A program made the position numbers and the translations under genes. The notes under the pieces are model-generated. The model did not search any database and was not told where the DNA came from. It saw only the letters and a list, made by a program, of their open reading frames with translations. DNA of 34,196 nt from a virus, in the IMG/VR virus record IMGVR_UViG_3300043470_001261, positions 1 through 34,196 of that record; one strand, given 5' to 3'. Position 1 is the stretch's first letter. Each line of letters begins with the position of its first letter. Of this stretch, positions 6,833-12,683 are shown one piece after another.

Positions 6833-7047
6833 GTGCAGTGAGTGCATGCCGGTTTGCGATGCGGTGTCGTCCCGTTGCGCGCTGTTCCGTTCAGTTCTTC
6901 GCTGTTCTCTGTCTCAGTACACTCAGCATTCTCCTTCTATAAGTTATAGAGAGAAGAGAGAGAAAATAGGCGGAAAATAGGCGATAAATACGGGGATATA
7001 TAACTATGGGTGCCTACAATAGGGAGGGTGTGAGTGCATCGAGTGCA
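6825..7047. other. AT-rich repeat-bearing island, candidate replication origin or promoter region
   Basis: Between the primase-helicase and the resolvase lies an AT-rich stretch unlike the GC-rich surroundings. It is bounded by 22-base direct repeats GGGTGTGAGTGCA-NN-GAGTGCA at 6825-6846 and 7026-7047 (20 of 22 identical). Inside are a perfect 15-base palindrome TCTATAA-G-TTATAGA (6936-6950), a purine run, two exact tandem copies of GAAAATAGGCG (6962-6972 and 6973-6983), and a TATATAAC segment. Iterons plus AT-rich DNA beside a primase-helicase gene is an origin-like arrangement; the TATAAG and TATATA boxes could equally be promoter elements. No gene is visible from 6833 to 7005. Confidence 0.5.
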
Positions 7048-7557
7048 GGCGGGCGCCCTGCCGCGGCAACCGTGCCACCCGTGACGCTCGTGCTCGGCCT
7101 CGATCCGGGGCTGTCAGGGGCGTGGGCGATCCTGCGGTGCTCGCCGGGCTGCGAATTGCCCGACTACCTGTCGAGCGACCGGCTGCCGATCACCGATGAC
7201 AAGCGGCTCGACGCGGCCTGGCTGCTGCGGACGCTCCAGCAGCACGGGCGGATCGGCCTGGCAGCCGTCGAGGATGTCGGCGCAGCGCCAGGCCAGGGGC
7301 TCGCCAGCACGTTCATGTTCGGGCGCGCCACAGGGGCCGCAGAGGCTGTTCTGAGGTGTCTGGAGGTGGATGAGCACATGACCATGCCGGCGAGCCGCTG
7401 GAAGGCGTCCTACGGGCTTCCTGGCGGCCGGGCGGGGAAGGCGGAGAGCATCCGCATGGCGGAGAGGCTGCTCGGCATCCGGCTGCCCGAAGCGGAGGCA
7501 GAAGCGAGCCTCATTGCTTGGTTTGGGTGGTTGAAGCGCGAAAGGGCTTGCGTCTGA
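7006..7557 (+). CDS. RuvC-like Holliday junction resolvase/nuclease
   Basis: The RNase H-like fold signature VTLVLGLDPGLSGAWAIL lies near residues 26-43, with the first catalytic Asp in LDPG. A second acidic residue lies in LAAVEDVGA, a RuvC-like stretch ASRWKASYGLPGGRAGKAES follows, and the C-terminal helix is EAEAEASLIAWFGWLKRE. In most relatives the last helix carries an Asp; here it is Glu/Ala-rich, so the fourth metal ligand is not obvious. It probably resolves branched DNA before packaging or in recombination. The start is uncertain: the ATG at 7006 lacks a site, a GTG at 7030 lies in the 22-base repeat just after AGGGAGG, and the conserved fold begins only at about 7080. Confidence 0.75.
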   Translation: MGAYNREGVSASSAGGRPAAATVPPVTLVLGLDPGLSGAWAILRCSPGCELPDYLSSDRLPITDDKRLDAAWLLRTLQQHGRIGLAAVEDVGAAPGQGLASTFMFGRATGAAEAVLRCLEVDEHMTMPASRWKASYGLPGGRAGKAESIRMAERLLGIRLPEAEAEASLIAWFGWLKRERACV

Positions 7558-7603
7558 CGCAAGCCTAAGTGGACTTAGGCAGGCGCGACTAAGTCGCTTA
7601 GTC
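7545..7603. repeat. Three consecutive inverted repeats before the small terminase gene
   Basis: GGCTTGCGT-CTG-ACGCAAGCC (7545-7565) contains the resolvase stop codon; GCCTAAGT-GG-ACTTAGGC (7563-7580) overlaps it; GACTAAG-TCG-CTTAGTC (7587-7603) follows. The last two share the half-site CTAAGT. The first resembles the element at 1346-1368. They precede the terminase ribosome site AAAGGAG at 7612. They could be a terminator/attenuator, an operator for a late regulator, or part of the packaging site, which in many phages lies in or next to this gene. Confidence 0.55.
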
Positions 7604-7628
7604 CAAGGCCTAAAGGAGACACAGCACC

Positions 7629-8123
7629 TTGCCGGCGCTGCGGAATGAGCGGTGGGAGCGGTTCTGCGAACTTCGGGCGCAGGGCATCCGGCAAGGCCAG
7701 GCCGCCGAGATGGTCGGCTTCGCGCACCCTCATGTCGAGGCCGCGAAGCTGATGAAGCGGGCCGACATCCAGAAGCGCCTGGCCGAGCTCCAGCCGATCG
7801 TGGACGCGAAGCGCAGCGAGCTCATGACCAGCATGGTCATGCCGACGCGCGCCGAGGTGCTCAACGAGCTCTGGGCGACGGTCAAGGAAGCGAAGACCGC
7901 GCAGGACAGACCGAGCACCCTGCGAGGGTTGGAGCTCATCGGGAAGGAACTCGGCATGTTCGTGCAGCGCGCCGACATCAAGGTCAGCAGCCCTCTCGAC
8001 GGGCTGAACGCCGAGATGCTCCGCCGCTTCCTAGCCGCGGTCGAAGACGAGGGCGACGACGGGGCGATCGAGGGCGTGGCCGAGCCGGTGCTGGCGATCG
8101 AACAGGCCACAGAAGATGCGTGA
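7629..8123 (+). CDS. terS: Terminase small subunit
   Basis: A TTG start at 7629 is chosen because AAAGGAG lies nine bases upstream and the protein begins at the conserved region. The 164-residue product has an N-terminal helix-turn-helix-like block, ERFCELRAQGIRQGQAAEMV then HVEAAKLMKRADIQKRLAEL, the layout of Terminase_2-type small subunits (RF...G...AA..VGF...A..LM....V..RI.EL). A central helical oligomerisation region includes AEVLNELWATVKEAKTA, and an acidic C-terminus (VEDEGDDGAIEG) could contact the large subunit. It recognises phage DNA for packaging. Unusually, the large subunit is 2.6 kb downstream, behind the lysis genes and ThyX. Confidence 0.75.
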   Translation: MPALRNERWERFCELRAQGIRQGQAAEMVGFAHPHVEAAKLMKRADIQKRLAELQPIVDAKRSELMTSMVMPTRAEVLNELWATVKEAKTAQDRPSTLRGLELIGKELGMFVQRADIKVSSPLDGLNAEMLRRFLAAVEDEGDDGAIEGVAEPVLAIEQATEDA

Positions 8124-8477
8124 CGCAGGCGCATCGTCTCAAAAGCTGGGACCGGTGAGACAGGCCTTCGGCCGGAATATTTCCAGGCACCCCGCGCAAA
8201 CCGGCCTGAGACGGTCTTTCGCGTGCCGCATAAGTATGATTATGGAAATCAGGCCTGCTAAGTCATTGATTTCGAATTCTGCAAATGCGTCCAATGAGAC
8301 AGGTGGGGCAGGGCGCGAGACGCAGCTTGCGCCGGCCGCGAACGCGCCGCAAGCGGCCGATCGGGCGCCTGGTGGCGCGCGGCCGGCGCGGACCCCCCGC
8401 CCCCCGGCCCCCCGCCGGGCGGGTGGAGCGGGCGAGGGTGGCCCCCTCTCAACCGAGATTGTCGGAGCCCCCACCCC
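8124..8477. other. Weakly coding gap after small terminase, with TGAGAC motifs (possible packaging site)
   Basis: The stretch has a mixed composition: a lower-GC part (about 8228-8300), then a C-rich tract near 8393-8420. TGAGAC occurs at 8156, 8207 and 8295, and its inverse GTCTCA at 8136, the first two making an inverted repeat 8136-8161. Recurrent short motifs next to the small terminase fit a pac or cos region, but this is inference. The second half is open in the frame of the doubtful gene at 8236. Confidence 0.35.
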
Positions 8478-8481
8478 ATGA
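8236..8481 (+). CDS. Doubtful Pro/Ala-rich small protein
   Basis: A frame from the ATG at 8236 (or from 8116, overlapping the terminase end) runs to a TGA at 8481 that overlaps the next start as ATGA, the coupling pattern used throughout this operon. The product is low-complexity: Ser/Asn-rich first, then Pro/Ala/Arg/Gly-rich (TPRPPAPRRAGGAGEGG). No ribosome site precedes 8236 and third-position bias is weak in the first half, so it may be a by-product of GC-rich DNA. No function can be proposed. Confidence 0.25.
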   Translation: MIMEIRPAKSLISNSANASNETGGAGRETQLAPAANAPQAADRAPGGARPARTPRPPAPRRAGGAGEGGPLSTEIVGAPTP

Positions 8482-9173
8482 CCGCCCGAACCCCCCGCCC
8501 CGGCCCCCAGGCCACCCGCGGCTACCGGAACCGGAACCCAGGGAATATCGACCACAGCCCGGCAAACAAGTGGCTCGGCCTCGCCGACCCGCCGCTTGAG
8601 CCCCCACCCCCCGGTGGGGGCAAGGCGCGCTTCGCCCGCTTCGTGTCCCACGAATACGGCATCCGGGCCCTGGCGGTGCTGCTCCAGACTTATCAGGACC
8701 GCCACGGGCTCCGCACCGCCGCGGGGATCATCAACCGCTGGGCCCCGGCGGTGGAGAACAACACCGCGGCGTACATCGGAGCGGTGTCCAGGCGTCTCGG
8801 TGTCACCCCGCACGATCGCCTCGACCTCCATGACCCGGCGACGATGCGGGGCCTCGTGGAGGCGATCATCGCGCACGAGCTCGGCGGCAATCCGTACACG
8901 CCGGAGCAGATCACCGAGGGCCTGCGGCTGGCTGGCCTGGTCGAGCCCGGCGTCACCGGCACCCGCACCGCCCGCGTCGCGGCGGGCACGGCGGCGGCGG
9001 GGGTGGCTACGGCTGGCACCGCCGAGATCCTGACCGCTGTCGCGCCCCACGCGAGCGGCCTGGCGGAGCTCGTGCAGGCGGCCGGGCCTTGGCTGGTCGC
9101 GGCTACTGTCGCGGGCATCGCGGCCTGGTTCGTGTGGCAGCGCGCTAGGCGGCTGCGGGAGATGGTCGGGTGA
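8478..9173 (+). CDS. Endolysin-like/virion lysozyme-like protein with C-terminal membrane segments
   Basis: The N-terminal 150 residues follow a widespread phage pattern: RGYRNRNPGNI, then F..FVSHEYGIRALAVLL, QTYQDRHGLRTAAGIINRWA, PAVENNTAAYIGAVSRRLGV and a final IIAHELGG. Such proteins are usually annotated as structural or lysozyme-like. Placed directly before Rz/Rz1, this one is best read as the cell-wall-degrading enzyme. The C-terminal 70 residues contain an Ala/Gly-rich hydrophobic stretch and a clear transmembrane helix WLVAATVAGIAAWFVW with positive residues after it (QRARRLR). No separate holin is visible nearby, so this tail may anchor or release the enzyme. The catalytic residue cannot be assigned with certainty. 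Confidence 0.6.
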   Translation: MTARTPRPGPQATRGYRNRNPGNIDHSPANKWLGLADPPLEPPPPGGGKARFARFVSHEYGIRALAVLLQTYQDRHGLRTAAGIINRWAPAVENNTAAYIGAVSRRLGVTPHDRLDLHDPATMRGLVEAIIAHELGGNPYTPEQITEGLRLAGLVEPGVTGTRTARVAAGTAAAGVATAGTAEILTAVAPHASGLAELVQAAGPWLVAATVAGIAAWFVWQRARRLREMVG

Positions 9174-9448
9174 TCGCGGCTGGCCTCGCCGCGATCTCGT
9201 CGGCCCTCTCGGCCACATGGGCGAGGGCCGGCTTCTATGTGGCGCTGGCGGCGGCGGCGGCCGGGACCGCGAGCATCGTGCTGGCGAGCATGTTGAACGC
9301 CGCCCGGCGACGCGGGCGGCTGGAGGCGGAGCATCGAGCCTTGGGAAGGGCGCTGGACAATGCAGAGACGCGTGCGCGTGTGGATGCTGGTGTTGGCAGG
9401 GATGGCGATCCTGCTGCCCGCTTGCGCGAGCGGTGGTCGCGTGACTGA
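9170..9448 (+). CDS. Rz-like inner-membrane spanin
   Basis: The GTG start at 9170 overlaps the previous stop as GTGA. The 92 residues carry one N-terminal transmembrane helix (FYVALAAAAAGTASIVLASM, about residues 22-41), then a charged helical periplasmic part ending AARLRERWSRD, an ending common in Rz-like proteins of alphaproteobacterial phages. The overlapping lipoprotein gene in another frame confirms the Rz/Rz1 arrangement. With its partner it would fuse inner and outer membranes in the last step of lysis. Confidence 0.75.
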   Translation: MIAAGLAAISSALSATWARAGFYVALAAAAAGTASIVLASMLNAARRRGRLEAEHRALGRALDNAETRARVDAGVGRDGDPAARLRERWSRD

Positions 9449-9572
9449 GCCGGGCTGCGCGGCCTGGCGGCCGATCTTCATTTCCCGCGCTGACGTGCTG
9501 ACGCCGGAGACGGCGCGGCAGATCCTGGCGCACAACGAGACGGGCGCAAGCATCTGCGGGTGGCGTCGATGA
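9360..9572 (+). CDS. Rz1-like outer-membrane lipoprotein spanin, embedded out of frame in Rz
   Basis: It starts at the ATG at 9360 inside the Rz gene in the +1 frame and extends 124 bases past it. Residues 1-22 are a lipoprotein signal peptide (positive MQRRVRVW, hydrophobic MLVLAGMAILLP, lipobox LLPAC). The mature part contains WRPIFISRADVLTPETARQI and ends HNETGASICGW, a pattern found in partner genes of alphaproteobacterial Rz proteins. It should be lipid-anchored in the outer membrane and bind the Rz periplasmic domain. The nested out-of-frame arrangement is classical for spanin pairs. Confidence 0.78.
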   Translation: MQRRVRVWMLVLAGMAILLPACASGGRVTEPGCAAWRPIFISRADVLTPETARQILAHNETGASICGWRR

Positions 9573-9826
9573 TGCGCCTCCGGCCACAATCGAGGGCGAT
9601 CTACGAGGCGATCGTGGATGAGCTCCAGAAGCAGGGTGTGCGGGATTTCGCGCTGACGATGCGCGCCAAGCATCCGGCGGTGCAGTTCGTCGTGGGCGGC
9701 CGGGAGCGCTTTGTCACCTTCGCCGGCAGCCCCGGCGACAGCCTGCGGGCGGCGCTGAACCAGCGCAGCCTGGTGCGCCGGGTGATCGCGGGCACCGCCG
9801 TGTACCAGCGGGGCGCCGCCCCATGA
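9569..9826 (+). CDS. Small hypothetical phage protein after the lysis genes
   Basis: The ATG at 9569 overlaps the Rz1 stop; a second ATG follows at 9572, and GGTGG lies six bases upstream. The 85-residue product has a basic N-terminus (RLRPQSRAIYEAIVDELQKQ), then a beta-rich VQFVVGGRERFVTFAGSPGD segment and a helix SLRAALNQRSLVRRVIAG. It is soluble, with no membrane segment. Small proteins of this shape are frequent beside lysis genes of alphaproteobacterial phages, but no function is known to me. Confidence 0.65.
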   Translation: MMRLRPQSRAIYEAIVDELQKQGVRDFALTMRAKHPAVQFVVGGRERFVTFAGSPGDSLRAALNQRSLVRRVIAGTAVYQRGAAP

Positions 9827-10077
9827 GCGCCCCCTTCACCCTAACCCCGACACCCCCGGCCGCCCTTCAGCCCAAGGCACACATGATCGGCGGCCTGCCG
9901 GAGACGCTCAACGTCCTGCTCGGGGCGATGGATATCCGGCGGCAGTTCATGCGCCAGGCGCACACGGACAGCCAGGAATACTGGCAGTGCCAGCGCGACC
10001 TCGCGGATCTTGAGCGGCGGTGGGCGGAGGCCGAAGCGCTGTGGGCGAAGCACATCGGGAAGGAGCGGTCGCGGTGA
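9823..10077 (+). CDS. Small hypothetical phage protein before thyX
   Basis: The ATG overlaps the preceding stop (ATGA). The 84 residues have a Pro/Thr-rich start (TLTPTPPAALQPKAH), then a helical hairpin-like region IRRQFMRQAHTDSQEYWQCQ and RDLADLERRWAEAEALWAKH. It ends by overlapping the GTG of thyX, so it belongs to the same coupled operon. Strong third-position G/C supports coding. The function is unknown. Confidence 0.65.
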   Translation: MSAPFTLTPTPPAALQPKAHMIGGLPETLNVLLGAMDIRRQFMRQAHTDSQEYWQCQRDLADLERRWAEAEALWAKHIGKERSR

Positions 10078-10712
10078 CCGTCTCCCTTGTCTGGGCCACC
10101 CCCGAGGCCGATCGGCTGGTGGCGTATATGGCGCGGGTGTCGGCCCCCCAGAACCAGGGCAATGACGCGACCGCGCCGCGGCTGATCGGGTATCTGATCC
10201 GCCACCGCCACTGGTCCCCGTTTGAGATGGTGTCCGCGTGCATGGAGATCGTCACCACGCGGGACATCGGGCGGCAGTTGCTGCGGCATCGGAGCTTCGC
10301 GTTCCAAGAGTTCAGCCAGCGCTACGCCGACACGCGCGAACTCCCCCCGGCCCCCTTGCGGGAGGCGCGGCTCAAGCACCCGACGAACCGCCAGGCCAGC
10401 ACGCCGACCACCGACGAGGTGCTGGCCGCCTGGTGGAGGGACGCCCAGGAGGATGTGCTGGCGGCGGCGGAGACGGCGTACCAGATCGCGCTGGAGTACG
10501 GCGTCGCGAAGGAGGTCGCGCGGGCAGTGCTGCCGGAGGGGCTTACCACCTCCAGGCTGTACATGGCCGGCAGCCTCCGATCGTGGCTGCATTTCTGTGA
10601 TCTCCGCCGCGGGCCGGAGACGCAGAAGGAGACGCGGGAGGTGGCGCAGGCCGCCTGGGCGGTGCTGCGCGAAGCCTGCCCCGCCATCTGCGAGGCCTGG
10701 GAGGCGGCATGA
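10074..10712 (+). CDS. thyX: Flavin-dependent thymidylate synthase
   Basis: It converts dUMP to dTMP with FAD, NADPH and methylenetetrahydrofolate. The GTG at 10074 overlaps the previous stop and follows AAGGAG. The 212-residue protein carries the ThyX signature RHRSFAFQEFSQRY at residues 71-84 (RHR, seven residues, Ser), an upstream HWSPFEMVSACMEI block matching the substrate-binding region, and C-terminal LPEGLTTSRLYMAGSLRSWL, where the Arg and Ser residues bind nucleotide. It is complete, matching the usual 210-250 residues. It sits between lysis genes and the large terminase, coupled to both, so it is expressed with late genes rather than with replication genes. Confidence 0.93.
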   Translation: MTVSLVWATPEADRLVAYMARVSAPQNQGNDATAPRLIGYLIRHRHWSPFEMVSACMEIVTTRDIGRQLLRHRSFAFQEFSQRYADTRELPPAPLREARLKHPTNRQASTPTTDEVLAAWWRDAQEDVLAAAETAYQIALEYGVAKEVARAVLPEGLTTSRLYMAGSLRSWLHFCDLRRGPETQKETREVAQAAWAVLREACPAICEAWEAA

Positions 10713-12142
10713 CCTTCCGGCGCCGTGTCGCCCTGCCGCCGGAGCTCGCAGCGCTTGCGGCTGACCCGATCGCGCGGGAGCAGATCAAGCGCGAGGTGAA
10801 GAAGCGCCTCGATGAGCGGAAGATCGAGCTCTACCGGCCGTATGCCAAGCAGGAGGCGTTCCACGCCGCGGGCAAGGCGTACCGCGAGCGGCTGCTCATG
10901 GCCGGCAACCAGTTGGGCAAGACCTACTCGGCCGCCGCGGAAACGGCGTACCACCTGACCGGCGAATATCCCTCTTGGTGGCAGGGTCGGCGCTTCGACA
11001 AGGCGGTGGCGTTCTGGGGCGCTGGCGTCACGAACGAAGCGACGCGCGACACGGTGCAGCGGCTGCTGGTCGGGCGCGCGGGGAACATCGGCACCGGGAT
11101 GATCCCGAAGGCGCGGATCAAGGAGACGACCAGCGCCCGCGGCATCGCGGATGCGCTGGACACGGTCTTCGTCCATCACGCGACCGGCGGCGTCAGCCAG
11201 ATCACGTTCAAGAGCTACGAGGAGAAGCGGGAGAAGTGGCAGGGCGAGACGCTGGACGGCGTCTGGATGGACGAGGAGCCGCCGCTGCCGCTGTACATGG
11301 AGGCGCTGACGCGCACGAACGCCACGGGCGGCATCGTGTACTGCACCTTCACGCCGCTGCTCGGCATGTCCGACATGGTGCGTCTGTTCTACCCCCGCCC
11401 GTCGAGCGTCGATCGGTGCATCGTCCAGATGACGATCATGGACGCCGACCACCTCGATGATGAGCAGAAGCAGCGGATCATCGCGAGCTACCCGGCGCAC
11501 GAGCGTGAGGCGCGGACGAGGGGCATCCCGCAGCTTGGCAGCGGGAAGGTCTTCGCGGTGCCGGAGAGCGCCTACACGATGGACGCCTTCGCGATCCCGC
11601 CGCACTGGCCGGGCATCGTCGGCATCGATCTCGGCTTCGATCACCCCTTCGGCGCCGTGCTGCTGCGGCACGATCGCGATGCGGATGCGGTCTATGTCAC
11701 GCACACGCACCGGGCGAAGGGCCAGACGGTGCTCCAGCAGGCGGAGGTTCTGCGCGCCTGGGGCAAGTACCCGGTGGCCTGGCCGCACGATGCGGCGAGC
11801 CATGACCGCACGAGCGGCGAGACGATGGCGGAGCTCTACCGGCGCCACGGGCTGAACATGCTGCACGCCCACGCGACGTTCCCGGATGGCGGGTACGGGC
11901 TGGAGGCGAGCATCGCGGACGTGACCGATCGGCTGGAGACGGGGCGGCTGAAGATCTTCGGCCACCTGGCGGATCTGCTGGAGGAGCTCCGCATGTACCA
12001 CCGGAAGGACGGGCGGGTGGTGAAGGAGCAGGACGATATCATCAGCGCGATGCGGTACGCGCTGATGATGCTGCGCTTCACCGGCCGCCCACCGAGCGCG
12101 GCTGGCAGTGGGCCGCCGCGTCGCAAGCTGCGTCTGGTCTGA
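10709..12142 (+). CDS. terL: Terminase large subunit
   Basis: The packaging motor ATPase and nuclease, 477 residues. The ATG overlaps the thyX stop (ATGA). Walker A is AGNQLGKT (65-72) and Walker B is DGVWMDEEPP (183 on), with the coupling motif in VYCTFTPLLG. The C-terminal RNase H-like nuclease begins GIVGIDLGFDHPFGAV (D307), followed by WPHDAASHDRTSGETMAELY and a late acidic DDIISAMRYALMM. The DEEP box and overall layout resemble P22/Sf6-type large terminases, which fits the P22-like portal and suggests headful packaging. It is followed within 10 bases by a small HTH gene. Confidence 0.93.
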   Translation: MTFRRRVALPPELAALAADPIAREQIKREVKKRLDERKIELYRPYAKQEAFHAAGKAYRERLLMAGNQLGKTYSAAAETAYHLTGEYPSWWQGRRFDKAVAFWGAGVTNEATRDTVQRLLVGRAGNIGTGMIPKARIKETTSARGIADALDTVFVHHATGGVSQITFKSYEEKREKWQGETLDGVWMDEEPPLPLYMEALTRTNATGGIVYCTFTPLLGMSDMVRLFYPRPSSVDRCIVQMTIMDADHLDDEQKQRIIASYPAHEREARTRGIPQLGSGKVFAVPESAYTMDAFAIPPHWPGIVGIDLGFDHPFGAVLLRHDRDADAVYVTHTHRAKGQTVLQQAEVLRAWGKYPVAWPHDAASHDRTSGETMAELYRRHGLNMLHAHATFPDGGYGLEASIADVTDRLETGRLKIFGHLADLLEELRMYHRKDGRVVKEQDDIISAMRYALMMLRFTGRPPSAAGSGPPRRKLRLV

Positions 12143-12152
12143 GGAGGAGCCC

Positions 12153-12383
12153 GTGAAGAACTACCCAACCCGCCCCGACAAGCATGTCACCGAGGCGCGC
12201 ATCGAGCGCATCCGCGAGCTCCGCGCGAAGGGTATGAGCTACGCCAAGATCGCCGACGAGCTCAACGTCAGCACGCAGAGCGTCCACCAGCTTTCGGTGC
12301 GCTACGGCATCCTCAAGGCCGTCGATCGGCCGGCGATCCCGCTTCATGAACCTACACCCCCGGCCGCGAGGAGCCCCGAATGA
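12153..12383 (+). CDS. Small helix-turn-helix protein
   Basis: The GTG at 12153 lies behind GAGGAGGAG; the frame is open earlier but within terL. The 76-residue protein contains IERIRELRAKGMSYAKIADE then LNVSTQSVHQLSVRYGI, a resolvase/Hin-like helix-turn-helix (helix, GMSY.KIAdeL turn, recognition helix). It ends in a short Pro-rich tail. It probably binds DNA, perhaps as a late-gene regulator or packaging accessory, given its place between terminase and portal. The HTH call is good; the role is inferred. Confidence 0.7.
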   Translation: MKNYPTRPDKHVTEARIERIRELRAKGMSYAKIADELNVSTQSVHQLSVRYGILKAVDRPAIPLHEPTPPAARSPE

Positions 12384-12580
12384 CCCCCGACCGCATCAAG
12401 GTGCTGATCGACTGGAACGAGCAGCGCGCGAAGCTGGCGCAGTACGAAGAGGACGCGCAGGCGCACCGCGCTTCGGCTGAAGCGCTGGGCTTGCTGCTGC
12501 CCGCGCAGCCGGCTACCCCGCCGCCCGCCGAACCGGCTCCCGCCAAGCCCACCGCCCGTGCGCGCAAGCGCGCACACTAG
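12380..12580 (+). CDS. Small hypothetical protein with Pro/Ala-rich basic tail
   Basis: The ATG overlaps the previous stop (ATGA). The 66 residues form one helix (DRIKVLIDWNEQRAKLAQYE then DAQAHRASAEALGLLL) and an unstructured tail of Pro, Ala and Lys/Arg ending ARARKRAH, which could bind nucleic acid. It is last before a terminator-like hairpin and the portal gene. No family was recognised. Confidence 0.6.
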   Translation: MTPDRIKVLIDWNEQRAKLAQYEEDAQAHRASAEALGLLLPAQPATPPPAEPAPAKPTARARKRAH

Positions 12581-12605
12581 CGTCTAGTTACGCCCAGCGC
12601 ACGCG

Positions 12606-12625
12606 CCCGAGCCTCATCGCTCGGG
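12606..12625 (+). terminator. Hairpin between small genes and the portal gene
   Basis: CCCGAGC-CTCATC-GCTCGGG is a perfect 7-bp stem with a 6-base loop. A nearly identical element, CCGAGC-GTCATC-GCTCGG, lies at 18697-18714. The flanking sequence (TTACGCCCAGCGCAC before, TGCGTTGCG after) resembles that around the hairpin at 2405-2438. It has no T-run, so it may be an attenuator or RNA-processing site rather than a full terminator. Confidence 0.5.
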
Positions 12626-12683
12626 TGCGTTGCGCCCGGCTCCTCTGCGCGCGTAACGCTGCACGCTACTCGTGGAGGGTGGC

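Noticed and set aside
10322-12001. Long minus-strand frame (559 codons) opposite thyX and terL
   Set aside because: It is antisense to two firmly identified genes, and its product is Arg/His/Ala-rich with no domain. Long antisense frames are expected in DNA with very GC-rich third positions.
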